Positions 15,890-24,259 of a stretch of DNA of 48,357 nucleotides are shown one piece after another. The position numbers and the translations under genes were made by a program. A model generated the notes under the pieces. It searched no databases and was not told the origin of the DNA. It saw only the letters and a list, made by a program, of their open reading frames with translations. How positions within the stretch are numbered: the first letter of the stretch is position 1; each line of letters starts with the position of its first letter. This stretch comes from JAAFHN01 sp031421855 (GTDB lineage: Bacteria > Pseudomonadota > Gammaproteobacteria > Burkholderiales > Burkholderiaceae_C): NCBI GenBank assembly GCA_031421855.1, contig JANOPN010000190.1:1-48357 (forward strand), read 5' to 3'.

Positions 15890-18145
15890 TTATCGCCGCC
15901 GCACCGACAGCACGCCTTTGACGCCATTCACAACATCAAACACCCGCTGCAATTTTTGGCTGTCGAGAACCTCAATCGTGAACGTCATCCAGGCAAACTG
16001 GCCGTCTGACTCTCGAACGCTTTGGGTTTGCACGCCAATGACGTTGATTTTTTCGCGGGCCAACAACTCCGAGATGTCGCGCAACAAGCCTTGCCTGTCC
16101 ATCGCGCGCACACTCACGTCGACCGGATACACCGACCCCGGCGTGACACCCCAAGTCACGTCAACCACGCGCTCAGGTGAGCGGCGTACCAATTCATGGA
16201 AGCTGGCACAGTTGCCTCGGTGAATGCTCACCCCTTTGCCGCGTGTGACGAAACCCGCAATCGCGTCGGGCGGGGCCGGTTTGCAACAGCGTGCCAGCTG
16301 AGTCAGCAGCGAGCCCACGCCGACCACCAACACCCCTCCACGCGGGGCATTTTGTTGCTTGGCCGATTTGCGTTCGACTTTGCGGATGATGTGTTCATCG
16401 GCTTCAAGCTTGACCGGAGCTGGCGCGAACAAGGCCTCAATCGTTCGCGGCGACAACTCGTCTTTGCCCAAGTCTTCGCACAAGGCATCAACCGACTTGA
16501 ACCCCAGCTGCGTGGCCAGATCGTCGAGCTTAAGCGCGGTTTTTCCGATCCGTTGCAAAGTCTTGTCAAGGACATCGCGCCCACGTGCCAGCGTCTCATT
16601 CAGCGCCACCGAGTTAAACCAAGCGCGCACCTTGCTTTTGGCGCGCGAGCTAACCAAATAGCCCAACTCGGCGTTGAGCCAGTCACGCGAGGGGCCGCCC
16701 TCTTTGGCCGCCATGATTTCAATCGTCTGACCATTCACGAGCGGTGTGATCAAGGGCAGCAATGCGCCGTCAACGCGCGCACCTCGGCATCGGTGACCCA
16801 AATCGGTGTGAACCGCGTAGGCAAAGTCAATGGCCGTTGCGCCTTGGGGTAGCTCGACAACGGCCGCGTCTGGCGTCAACACGTAAACCCGGTCGCTCAA
16901 CTCGTCGGTGTGCAAGCCACCATCAGACAAGTCGCGCTCCCAAGCCAACAATTGGCGCAGCACGGCGAGCTTGGCCTCATACGGTCCGGCGGCAGTGACG
17001 CCGGAATACCCCTTCACGCCCGCCTCTTTGTAGGCCCAGTGCGCAGCAACACCATGCTCGGCATGATCGTGCATCGCCTGCGTGCGAATTTGAATCTCAA
17101 TGGGTCGCCCACGCCCCAGTGCTGATTCGTCGCGAACAATCGTGTGCAACGACTGATACCCATTGGGTTTGGGCTTGGCAATGTAGTCGTCAAACTCTTG
17201 CGGCACTGGCACGAAGCGCTCATGCACCAGGGCCAAAGCGGTGTAGCAGTCGCTGGGTTTGGGCACGATCACCCGCAGCGCCCGCACATCCAGCACCTGC
17301 GAAAAATCAAGCTGCTTGCCGCGCATTTTTTTGACGATGCTGTAAATGTGTTTGGGTCGCCCTTGCACTTGCGCCGTCACGCCGTGCAATCGGATGCTGG
17401 CCTCGATGCTTTGCCCCACTTGCAGCATGTAGGCTTCACGCTCGACGCGCTTTTCGTCGAGCAACAACGCAATCTCTCGGTAGGTGACTGGCTCTAAAAA
17501 CCGAAAGGCCAAGTCTTCAAGTTCCCACTTGATTTGCCAAATGCCCAAGCGGTTGGCCAAAGGCGCGAAAACACCCAAGGTCTCACGCGCAATGGCTTGC
17601 GGCACCGGCGTTTTGCTTGCGGCATAAAAACGCAGCGATTGCAGCCTAGACGCCAGTCGCAACAGCACCACCCGCAAGTCGCGACTGAATGCGAGCAGCA
17701 TTTTTCGCACCACCTCAGTCTGGGTGGCCGGGTCTTCCACCAACTGCGCCTTGGCTGATGCCGCGCGAGACTGCAGTTGCACTTGCACCAAGCGATTGGT
17801 CTCAATGGCCAGCTTGGCATAACCCTCGCCAAAAGCCTTGGCAATGATGTCTTTGGGTTTTTGCAGGTGATTTGCCGCGTAGACCAAGTAGCTGGCCGCC
17901 TGCATGGCTTGGCTTGCACCCATGTCGCGCAAAATCTCCGCAACGGCTTGGGCGTGGGCAAAACTGGCCTCACCTGTGTCCAAAAGCTCGCCGCTTAGCA
18001 AAGCCTCAGCAAACGCTTGCGCCCTAGCCAAGGCCTGCGCATCACTCTCTTTGCTGAGGTCGGTCAGCCCGTGCTCGTCATTGGTTGCAGCAACCAGCGG
18101 CGACACCTGGGCGTCAATCGGGTGCCCTCTGTCAGCTCGCTTCAT
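15890..18145 (-). CDS. relA: RelA-type (p)ppGpp synthetase
   Basis: This 751-residue enzyme makes the stringent-response alarmone from ATP and GDP/GTP on starved ribosomes. The synthetase domain contains the EFDD motif (residues 317-320) and KPKPNGYQSLHTIV, then IEIQIRT. EFDD is the acidic ExDD form typical of monofunctional RelA, whereas SpoT has RxKD. The N-terminal hydrolase-like domain (about 60-170) lacks the HD metal pair and the ED pair, so hydrolysis is not expected. The TGS domain follows (DRVYVLTPDAAVVELPQGAT). An Arg-rich zinc-finger-like segment with CC near residue 620 and a C-terminal ACT domain (VRAMDRQGLLRDISELL) complete it. It overlaps the start of an upstream alpha/beta hydrolase stop by 4 bp. 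Confidence 0.92.
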   Translation of the reverse strand: MKRADRGHPIDAQVSPLVAATNDEHGLTDLSKESDAQALARAQAFAEALLSGELLDTGEASFAHAQAVAEILRDMGASQAMQAASYLVYAANHLQKPKDIIAKAFGEGYAKLAIETNRLVQVQLQSRAASAKAQLVEDPATQTEVVRKMLLAFSRDLRVVLLRLASRLQSLRFYAASKTPVPQAIARETLGVFAPLANRLGIWQIKWELEDLAFRFLEPVTYREIALLLDEKRVEREAYMLQVGQSIEASIRLHGVTAQVQGRPKHIYSIVKKMRGKQLDFSQVLDVRALRVIVPKPSDCYTALALVHERFVPVPQEFDDYIAKPKPNGYQSLHTIVRDESALGRGRPIEIQIRTQAMHDHAEHGVAAHWAYKEAGVKGYSGVTAAGPYEAKLAVLRQLLAWERDLSDGGLHTDELSDRVYVLTPDAAVVELPQGATAIDFAYAVHTDLGHRCRGARVDGALLPLITPLVNGQTIEIMAAKEGGPSRDWLNAELGYLVSSRAKSKVRAWFNSVALNETLARGRDVLDKTLQRIGKTALKLDDLATQLGFKSVDALCEDLGKDELSPRTIEALFAPAPVKLEADEHIIRKVERKSAKQQNAPRGGVLVVGVGSLLTQLARCCKPAPPDAIAGFVTRGKGVSIHRGNCASFHELVRRSPERVVDVTWGVTPGSVYPVDVSVRAMDRQGLLRDISELLAREKINVIGVQTQSVRESDGQFAWMTFTIEVLDSQKLQRVFDVVNGVKGVLSVRRR

Positions 18146-19041
18146 GGCGCATCAAGAAACGCACGAACCATGTCACGCTGCTCAAGCGACACCAGGGTCG
18201 GAGCATGTCCGACGCCGTCGATGATGCACGCCTGGGCTCGCGGGCCGCGTCGACACATCTCTTGCACGGTTGCGTCCGACAAGAGGTCGGACTCAGCCCC
18301 GCGAATGACCAACACCTGAGCCTGAATGGCATCAAACAGCGCCCAAAGCGCCGCTTGACCTTGCGCGGTCGACTCCGGCGTGGCCAGCGCAAACGCTTTG
18401 GCAATGGCCGGGTCGTAATGCAGGCGAACGCTCGCGTCAAGCTGGGTTTTGACCATGTGCTCGCTCAAAGCCATCCACTGCTGTCGCGTGTGCGGGCCAA
18501 ATCCTTGGCTGACTGCCCACATGGCATCTGCTGCAGCCTCAAGTGACGCGTGCGCCATGTTTCGGCCAAAGTATTGGCCAATGCGTTCAATTGCTTGCCA
18601 TTGGACTGCCGGGCCGACATCATTGAGCACCAAACGGCGCACCGCAAACGTGGCTTGCAATGGTTCATGGCCAGCAAGCCCCATGCCGATCACACCACCC
18701 ATGCTGGTGCCGACCCAGTCGAGGGCTTGCATGCCTTGACGCTTGAGCTCTGAGAGTAAGACCAACATGTCTTGCACGTAGGTCGGAATTTGGTAGCGCA
18801 ATGGATCAGCAAGCCAGTCGCTGCGCCCACGCCCTGCGATGTCAACCGCGACCACGCGGCGATCGCGGCTCAGGTCTTTGGCGAGCTCATCGAAGTCCCG
18901 TCCTTGTCGCCCCAATCCGTGTACGCACACCACCACATGCTTCGAGTTGCCGTTTTGCGCTGGCCAGTCCCAAAACGCAAGCTGACGAGCACCGGCTGGG
19001 TCTGGACAGGTCACGAAAGCGAGCTTGGGTTGAGCGGTCAT
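18142..19041 (-). CDS. Alpha/beta hydrolase
   Basis: This 299-residue protein has the alpha/beta-hydrolase fold. The nucleophile elbow is GTSMGG (Ser113), the oxyanion-hole HG is in VVCVHGLGRQGRDFDEL, and the catalytic His is in GVGHAPTL near the C-terminus. The acidic member is probably in the VIRGAESDLLS segment. The fold covers esterases, lipases and C-C bond hydrolases; the substrate cannot be told. It is the first gene of the minus-strand unit hydrolase, relA, GNAT (overlapping relA by 4 bp), and is divergent from the hydroxybutyrate dehydrogenase gene. A role in polyhydroxybutyrate depolymerisation would fit the neighbour but is speculation. Confidence 0.85.
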   Translation of the reverse strand: MTAQPKLAFVTCPDPAGARQLAFWDWPAQNGNSKHVVVCVHGLGRQGRDFDELAKDLSRDRRVVAVDIAGRGRSDWLADPLRYQIPTYVQDMLVLLSELKRQGMQALDWVGTSMGGVIGMGLAGHEPLQATFAVRRLVLNDVGPAVQWQAIERIGQYFGRNMAHASLEAAADAMWAVSQGFGPHTRQQWMALSEHMVKTQLDASVRLHYDPAIAKAFALATPESTAQGQAALWALFDAIQAQVLVIRGAESDLLSDATVQEMCRRGPRAQACIIDGVGHAPTLVSLEQRDMVRAFLDAP

Positions 19042-19125
19042 GGCAAAGCAGTCTTGGCGGGTGAATTTTTCGGATAATCAAGGGTCAACTTGACACCAAC
19101 GACTTTAACGAAGATTGCACCCGAC

Positions 19126-19902
19126 ATGAGCTCACTCCAAGGAAAAACAGCACTCGTCACCGGCTCCACCAGCGGCATTGGCTTGGGTTTGGCAGTCGCG
19201 CTGGCCAAACAGGGTGCAAACTTGGTATTGAACGGTTTTGGCGAAGTCGAACAGGCGCTTGCTGCCGTGCGCGCGTGCGGTGCGCCGGCCATGCACCACG
19301 GGGCTGACATGAGCCAAGCGGCTGAAATTGAGTCGATGATGCAAGCCGCAGCAGCGCATTTTGGACGCGTCGACATTTTGGTCAACAACGCTGGTATTCA
19401 GCACGTAAGCCCGGTTGAACAGTTCCCTGTTGACCGCTGGAACGCGATCATCGCCATCAACCTCAGCAGCGCTTTTCACACCACTCGGCTCGCCTTACCC
19501 GCAATGAAGACCGCAGGCTGGGGCCGAATCATCAACATCGCCAGCGCCCACGGCTTGGTTGCCAGTGCGCAAAAGTCAGCCTATGTCGCAGCCAAGCACG
19601 GCTTGGTCGGGCTGACCAAATCAGTCGCGCTTGAAATCGCCACCAGCGGCGTGACCTGCAATGCCATTTGCCCGGGCTGGGTGCTCACGCCCTTGGTGCA
19701 AAGGCAGGTGGACGCCAAGGCCTTGGCACAGGGCATCACGGTCGAAGAAGCCAAACGCCAACTCGTCGGCGAGAAGCAACCCTCACAGGCCTTTAGCACG
19801 CCCGAACAATTGGGTGAGCTCGCGGTTTTCATGTGCAGCGACGCGGCCAGTAACGTCCAGGGTGCGGCCTGGAACATGGACGGCGGCTGGACAGCACAAT
19901 AG
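19126..19902 (+). CDS. bdhA: 3-Hydroxybutyrate dehydrogenase, SDR family
   Basis: This 258-residue short-chain dehydrogenase oxidises D-3-hydroxybutyrate to acetoacetate with NAD. The cofactor motif is VTGSTSGIGLGLA, the structural motif is LVNNAGIQH, and the catalytic Tyr-Lys is YVAAKHG. Family-specific phrases are SPVEQFPVDRWNAIIAINLSSAF and VTCNAICPGWVLTPLVQRQV, plus a C-terminal SDAASNVQGAAWNMDGGWTAQ. I chose ATG at 19126 (MSSLQGKTALVTG) because it opens the first beta-strand; an upstream in-frame start at 19090 would add a non-conserved extension. The neighbour rho is usually preceded by trxA in related genomes, so this arrangement is unusual. It suggests turnover of polyhydroxybutyrate, though no phaZ/phaC is in the window. 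Confidence 0.88.
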   Translation: MSSLQGKTALVTGSTSGIGLGLAVALAKQGANLVLNGFGEVEQALAAVRACGAPAMHHGADMSQAAEIESMMQAAAAHFGRVDILVNNAGIQHVSPVEQFPVDRWNAIIAINLSSAFHTTRLALPAMKTAGWGRIINIASAHGLVASAQKSAYVAAKHGLVGLTKSVALEIATSGVTCNAICPGWVLTPLVQRQVDAKALAQGITVEEAKRQLVGEKQPSQAFSTPEQLGELAVFMCSDAASNVQGAAWNMDGGWTAQ

Positions 19903-20173
19903 CAGCGACTCGCAGCGCATATAATTCAGTCACACCGCTTAGAGAACACACTCAGCGCGGGTGTTGCCACGCTGGCCAGCGATCGACGACTTGATCCCAG
20001 CGCAGTCCGCACCGATTGATGCCGACCCAAATCATCTTGGGTGACGGCTCAAAAACAGCTCTCCCCAATCAAAACGCTTCTTTCATCGTTTTTCTTGCTC
20101 TGGCTCGGTCACCGAGCTTAATCCGCACAGCCGTGATCCACGGCACGCCATACACACCCACAACCCAAACACC
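19903..20173 (+). promoter_or_regulatory. rho leader region
   Basis: This 271-bp gap between bdhA and rho holds no coding frame I can support. A TATAAT hexamer at 19920-19925 is a good -10 candidate, but no matching -35 is evident. The transcript leader would be about 240 nt, long enough for Rho autoregulation, which is known for rho genes in other proteobacteria. No hairpin plus T-tract is seen. This is inference from position. Confidence 0.4.
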
Positions 20174-21439
20174 ATGCATTTAAACGAACTCAAAGCACAA
20201 CACATCTCCGAGCTGCTCAAACAAGCCGAGGCACTGGAGATTGAAAACACCGGGCGCATGCGCAAGCAAGAACTGATGAGCGCCATCATCAAGCGCCGCT
20301 CCAAAGCGGGCGAGCAGGTGTTTGCCGACGGCGTGCTTGAGTTGCTGCCTGACGGTTTTGGCTTTTTGCGTAACCCCGACAGCAACTACGTCCCCAACGC
20401 AGACGACATCTACATCTCGCCTACCCAAGTGCGCCGCTTCAACTTGCACACCGGCGACATGATCGAAGGCGATGTGCGTACACCCAAAGACGGCGAGCGC
20501 TACTTTGCGCTCAACAAGGTTGACGTCGTCAACGGCGGCGCGCCCGAAGCCAACAAACTCAAAGTCATGTTTGAGAACTTGACGCCGCTGTTCCCCACCG
20601 TGCAAATGAAGCTTGAGCGCGACATCAAGAGCGAAGAGAACATCACCAGCCGCATCATTGACGTGATCTCGCCCATTGGCAAAGGCCAGCGCGCCTTGAT
20701 CGTTGCCCCGCCCAAAAGCGGCAAAACCGTCATGATGCAGCACATTGCGCACGCCATCACGACCAACTACCCCGATAGCGTGCTGATGGTGCTCCTGGTT
20801 GACGAACGCCCAGAAGAGGTGACCGAGATGCAGCGCAGCGTGCGCGGCGAAGTGATTGCGTCAACCTTTGACGAACCCGCAGCACGCCACGTGCACGTCG
20901 CCGAGATGGTCATCGAGCGCGCCAAGCGCTTGGTCGAACTCAAAAAAGACGTCGTGATTTTGCTCGACTCGATCACCCGACTCGCTCGCGCTTACAACAA
21001 CGTCGTGCCCAGCTCGGGCAAGGTGCTCTCAGGCGGCGTCGACTCCAACGCCTTGCAGCGCCCCAAGCGCTTTTTTGGCGCCGCGCGCAACATCGAAGAA
21101 GGCGGCTCACTCACCATCATCGCCACCGCCTTGGTTGATACCGGCAGCAAGATGGACGAAGTGATTTTTGAAGAATTCAAAGGCACTGGCAACTCCGAAT
21201 TGCATTTGGATCGCCGCTTGTACGAAAAGCGCGTGTTCCCCAGCATCCAACTCAACCGCAGCGGAACGCGCCGCGAAGAGCTGTTGTTGGCGCCCGAAAT
21301 CCTCACCAAGAGCCGAATTTTGCGCCAATTCATGTACAACATGGACGAGATCGAGGCGATGGAGCTGATCTTGAAGAGCATGAAGAACACCAAAACCAAC
21401 AACGACTTCTTCGAGTTGATGCGTCGTGGCGGCACTTGA
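20174..21439 (+). CDS. rho: Transcription termination factor Rho
   Basis: This 421-residue hexameric RNA-dependent ATPase ends transcription. The N-terminal RNA-binding domain contains GVLELLPDGFGFLR and DDIYISPTQVRRFNLHTGD. The Walker A is VAPPKSGKTVMMQ. The Walker B is VVILLDSITRLARAYN. The Q-loop and R-loop region contains KVLSGGVDSNALQRPKRFFGAARNIEEGG. The arginine finger region is FKGTGNSELHLDRRL. It ends with a canonical rho-type C-terminus. The length is close to E. coli Rho (419). It is the only gene in its stretch. A family B repeat and a strong terminator follow. Confidence 0.97.
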   Translation: MHLNELKAQHISELLKQAEALEIENTGRMRKQELMSAIIKRRSKAGEQVFADGVLELLPDGFGFLRNPDSNYVPNADDIYISPTQVRRFNLHTGDMIEGDVRTPKDGERYFALNKVDVVNGGAPEANKLKVMFENLTPLFPTVQMKLERDIKSEENITSRIIDVISPIGKGQRALIVAPPKSGKTVMMQHIAHAITTNYPDSVLMVLLVDERPEEVTEMQRSVRGEVIASTFDEPAARHVHVAEMVIERAKRLVELKKDVVILLDSITRLARAYNNVVPSSGKVLSGGVDSNALQRPKRFFGAARNIEEGGSLTIIATALVDTGSKMDEVIFEEFKGTGNSELHLDRRLYEKRVFPSIQLNRSGTRREELLLAPEILTKSRILRQFMYNMDEIEAMELILKSMKNTKTNNDFFELMRRGGT

Positions 21440-21475
21440 TTGATCGGCTCTTTCATCTGATCATTCACTTTTTGA

Positions 21476-21516
21476 TAGCAAAGAAGTCAATGAATCCGGT
21501 GACCAAAGGCTAAAAA
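21476..21516 (+). repeat. Repeat family B, copy 5 (downstream of rho)
   Basis: It reads TAGCAAAGAAGTCAATGAAT followed by CCGGTGACCAAAGG. It lies 37 bp past the rho stop and just before the terminator. Confidence 0.82.
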
Positions 21517-21533
21517 CAATCCAGATTAACGCC

Positions 21534-21577
21534 AAAAGGCGCTTGGACGGGACATTTCGCCCATCCAAGCGCCTTTT
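21534..21577 (+). terminator. Strong terminator between rho and the DEAD-box gene
   Basis: An 18-bp stem (AAAAGGCGCTTGGACGGG / CCCATCCAAGCGCCTTTT, one mismatch) with an 8-nt loop ends in a T run on the plus strand, and an A run on the other side makes it potentially bidirectional. It separates rho from the helicase. Confidence 0.85.
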
Positions 21578-21595
21578 CAACAAACGAGTTCTCCG

Positions 21596-22969
21596 ATGAC
21601 CCAAGCCACCTTTGCCGACCTGACCACGCTGAGCCCCGAGCTGGTTCAGGCGGTAAACGCCTTGGGCTTCAACCAACCGACTCCGGTTCAATTCGCCGCG
21701 ATCGGGACAATTTTGCAGGGGCGCGACGTGCTGGTCAGCGCCCAAACCGGCTCGGGCAAAACGGCGGCGTTCGCCCTGCCCGTGCTGCAAATGGCGCTGG
21801 CTGGCCGTGCAGCGCAGCAACGCATGGCCATCAACACCGCCCAGCGGGCACCGAACAGGCGGGTTTTTGGGCTGGTTTTGGTGCCCACGCGCGAGCTGGC
21901 GGCCCAAGTCGGCGGGGTGTTTCGCGAGATGGCAAGCCACATCGCCGAGCACCAAGACGCCGCTGACGTGGGCGATGCAAACGACACCCGCCCACTCAAA
22001 ATCGCCACGCTTTTTGGCGGTGTGTCAATCAACCCACAAATGATGGCCTTGCGCGGCGGCGCAGACATCGTTGTTGCCACACCCGGACGGTTGCTTGACT
22101 TGGTCGCCAGCAACGCCGTGAGCTTGAGCACCACCGCCGTTTTGGTGCTTGATGAAGCCGATCGGCTCTTGGACTTGGGGTTTGCCGATGAGCTCAAAAG
22201 CGTGCTGGATTTGCTGCCCGTGCGTCGGCAAAACTTGTTTTTCTCGGCCACATTGCCTGATGCGGTGCAGTCGCTTGCGGCTCAGCTGTTGCACGAGCCC
22301 AGCGTCATCACCATCGAGGCCAGTGAGCAAACCACCCCCGACATTCGCCAACGCGCCATCGCAGTTGACCCCGTGCAGCGCACCCAACTGCTGCGCCACT
22401 TGATTCAAACCGAAGGCCATAAGCGGGTTTTGGTCTTTGTCGCGACCAAATTTGCGGCCCACACGGTGGCCGAGAAGTTGCGTAAGGCAAAAATCGCCGC
22501 CGCGCCGTTCCACGCGGATTTAGCCCAAGGCACCCGCACCCAAGTGCTGGCAGACCTCAAAAGCGGCAAATGGGACGTGGTCGTGACCACCGATTTAGCC
22601 TCGCGCGGCATCGACGTGACCGCGCTGAACTTGGTCGTCAACTACGACTTGCCCCGCTCAGCCGACGACTACACCCACCGCATTGGCCGCACCGCGCGCG
22701 CGGGAGCCAGCGGTTTGGCCATCAACTTTGTGAGTGCCGACACCGATGCCCACCTGCGTTTGATCGAAAACCGCCATGGTTTGAGCTTGGTCAGGGAGCA
22801 AATTGCGGGCTTCGAGCCCACGCAGCTCATGCCTAACCCGCATCACAACGAGGCATTTCAGGCTGCGGGCCTAGACCCCATGGGCGGCATCAAAGGCAAA
22901 CGCCCCAGCAAAAAAGACAAGCTCAGGGCGCAAGTTGGCGCTGACGGGCAGCTGGTCAGTCCTGATTGA
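21596..22969 (+). CDS. DEAD-box RNA helicase, RhlE-like
   Basis: This 457-residue helicase unwinds RNA. All core motifs are visible: Q-motif (FNQPTPVQFAAI), Walker A AQTGSGKTAAF, motif Ia (VPTRELAAQV), Ib (TPGRLLDLV), DEAD in VLDEADRLLDLGF, SAT in FFSATLP, motif IV (LVFVATKFAA), V (VTTDLASRGIDV), and VI (HRIGRTARAG). Near residue 75-85 there is an insertion (QQRMAINTAQRAPNRR) before motif Ia. The C-terminal tail is short and basic (KGKRPSKKDKLRAQ), as in RhlE-type enzymes. It follows rho after a terminator and its 3' end overlaps the convergent DUF6172-like gene by 14 bp. Confidence 0.93.
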   Translation: MTQATFADLTTLSPELVQAVNALGFNQPTPVQFAAIGTILQGRDVLVSAQTGSGKTAAFALPVLQMALAGRAAQQRMAINTAQRAPNRRVFGLVLVPTRELAAQVGGVFREMASHIAEHQDAADVGDANDTRPLKIATLFGGVSINPQMMALRGGADIVVATPGRLLDLVASNAVSLSTTAVLVLDEADRLLDLGFADELKSVLDLLPVRRQNLFFSATLPDAVQSLAAQLLHEPSVITIEASEQTTPDIRQRAIAVDPVQRTQLLRHLIQTEGHKRVLVFVATKFAAHTVAEKLRKAKIAAAPFHADLAQGTRTQVLADLKSGKWDVVVTTDLASRGIDVTALNLVVNYDLPRSADDYTHRIGRTARAGASGLAINFVSADTDAHLRLIENRHGLSLVREQIAGFEPTQLMPNPHHNEAFQAAGLDPMGGIKGKRPSKKDKLRAQVGADGQLVSPD

Positions 22970-23264
22970 CCGCGCCTGGCTCACGAGGCTTGCGAACCCC
23001 TGCTTTGGCCAGCACCTCAATGTAGAACTGGGTGCCCGCAGCCGCCACCAGCGCATCAATTTGCTCGGTGATGGTCGCAAAGTGAATGGGCGAGGCCAAC
23101 TCCTTGCTCGCGCCAAATTGACAGTCAAAGTCCCAAAAATCCACGCCAACGGGCAAGTCACGGCGGCGCTCACGCTTAACGTACTTGCGAATGTCGTGCT
23201 TCGCCGCTTCAAGCAAGCGATCAGGGTGCTTGCCCTCAATTTGCAGTGGGTAGGTTTTTCTCAT
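22956..23264 (-). CDS. DUF6172-like small protein
   Basis: This 102-residue protein has the layout I recall for DUF6172: MRKTYPLQIEGKHPDRLLEA, a basic helix AAKHDIRKYVKRERRRDLP, and GVDFWDFDCQFGAS followed by a C-terminal FYIEVLAKAG. No function is known. The basic helix suggests nucleic-acid contact, which is only inference. It overlaps the helicase gene tail to tail by 14 bp. The gap upstream to the argO stop contains a family B repeat that abuts a MITE. Confidence 0.7.
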   Translation of the reverse strand: MRKTYPLQIEGKHPDRLLEAAKHDIRKYVKRERRRDLPVGVDFWDFDCQFGASKELASPIHFATITEQIDALVAAAGTQFYIEVLAKAGVRKPREPGAVNQD

Positions 23265-23344
23265 GGCGCATTATCCGAGATTGTCCATTGGGCGACCAAA
23301 CCGAAACCGAAAACAACGTTTTCAGGCCAAACCGTCAAAATAAT

Positions 23345-23399
23345 TGATTATTTTGACACTTGGTCGCCGTATCCATTGGGTTTGTTGCTATCATTTTTT
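23345..23399 (-). repeat. Repeat family B, copy 6, abutting a MITE
   Basis: It carries CACTTGGTCGCCGTATCCAT and TGGGTTTGTTGCTATCATTT. Its left tail (CAAAATAATTGATTATTTTG, at 23333-23354) is a hairpin-forming palindrome. Its right end is immediately followed by MITE copy 3. Confidence 0.82.
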
Positions 23400-23503
23400 T
23401 AGGACTTACGCAAAATTGTCCCAGCAAGGCGCAGCGACGACGACAGTGCGGACAGCACGGCTAGGAGCTGCAACGCCGCTGGGGCGGTTTTGCGTAAGTC
23501 CTA
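23400..23503 (+). mobile_element. MITE family A, copy 3
   Basis: This is a 104-bp copy close to the family consensus, with ends TAGGACTTACGCAAAATTG and TTTTGCGTAAGTCCTA. The flanking 5-mers are TTTTT (23395-23399) and TTATT (23504-23508), which match at 4 of 5 positions. It lies directly against the end of repeat B copy 6 and 3 bp from the argO stop codon. Confidence 0.88.
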
Positions 23504-23506
23504 TTA

Positions 23507-24199
23507 TTAAGCGACTCGCACCCAAACACCCTGAGCCAGCCACGCCGCAGTTGACCACATCGTGATCGCGACCATGGCATCGATGCCGCGCCACACCGAT
23601 GGCCGAGCCAGCTTGTTTGCCAAAAGCCCCGCGCCCAGGCCAAGGGCAAGAAACCACAAGGCCGAGCCCAGCGCTGCGCCCGCCCCAAACGCCCAGTTGT
23701 TAGGGGCCGAATAGGCCAGCGACGCGCCTCCGATCAAGACCGCTGTGTCAAGCCAAGCGTGCGGGTTGAGCCACGAAAACGCCAAAGCCGTGCCGAGCGC
23801 CTGCCAAGCGGTCATTTTTTGTTTGGCTTGCGTGCCACCCGAGATGCCATTTGACGCGCCAATCGGCCCGTCGCCATTGGCAAAAGCCCGGCGCGCGGCG
23901 CTCCAGCCGTAAGCCAATAAAAACATCACCGCGCCACCCACCAGCACGTTTTGGGTCGCTATTGACAAGCTGCCCAAACTCGCCAAGCCGGCCACGCCAA
24001 TGGCGATCAGCACGACATCGGTGATGGCACAGGCAGCGACTGTCAGCCACACGTGGCTGCGCGACAAGCCCATGCGCAAGACGTGCGCGTTTTGCGGGCC
24101 GATGGCAATGATGAGCGACAGGCTGAGCAACATGCCCGAAAAAGCGGCGCTCATGAACGAATTGGGCAGGTCGGTTGGGTCATGCTGGCGATGATGCAT
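23507..24199 (-). CDS. argO: Arginine/lysine exporter, LysE/ArgO family
   Basis: This is a membrane transporter of up to 230 residues for basic amino acids, inferred from family and context. Five to six hydrophobic helices are visible. The family signature LIIAIGPQNAHVLRMGLSR near the N-terminus and WLNPHAWLDTAVLIGG in the middle are diagnostic. The divergent gene encodes an ArgP-like regulator, the classic arrangement in which ArgP activates argO when basic amino acids accumulate. Start: ATG at 24199 gives a 15-residue hydrophilic lead; ATG at 24154 (MSAAFSGML) is the alternative and fits the family length better. The TAA stop lies 3 bp from a MITE. Confidence 0.88.
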   Translation of the reverse strand: MHHRQHDPTDLPNSFMSAAFSGMLLSLSLIIAIGPQNAHVLRMGLSRSHVWLTVAACAITDVVLIAIGVAGLASLGSLSIATQNVLVGGAVMFLLAYGWSAARRAFANGDGPIGASNGISGGTQAKQKMTAWQALGTALAFSWLNPHAWLDTAVLIGGASLAYSAPNNWAFGAGAALGSALWFLALGLGAGLLANKLARPSVWRGIDAMVAITMWSTAAWLAQGVWVRVA

Positions 24200-24259
24200 T
24201 GGCTCGACATGAGTTAAATTTCATTGACTTATTTTTCATTTAATTAAATTTTTTTTAAT
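24200..24259. promoter_or_regulatory. argO-argP divergent promoter region
   Basis: This 60-bp gap is very A/T rich, with runs such as TTTCATTTAATTAAATTTT, unlike the surrounding GC-rich DNA. ArgP-type regulators bind the divergent gap at such loci. The exact site is not resolved; this rests on arrangement and composition. Confidence 0.4.

Noticed and set aside
15890..18145. SpoT-type bifunctional enzyme
   Set aside because: The hydrolase HD and ED residues are missing and the synthetase motif is EFDD, the RelA form.
23397..23510. Family A copies as ordinary intrinsic terminators
   Set aside because: They form long hairpins, but the exact 104-bp length, shared interior sequence and flanking 5-bp duplications fit a mobile element better. 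Two copies lie inside operons where a terminator would cut off the second gene.
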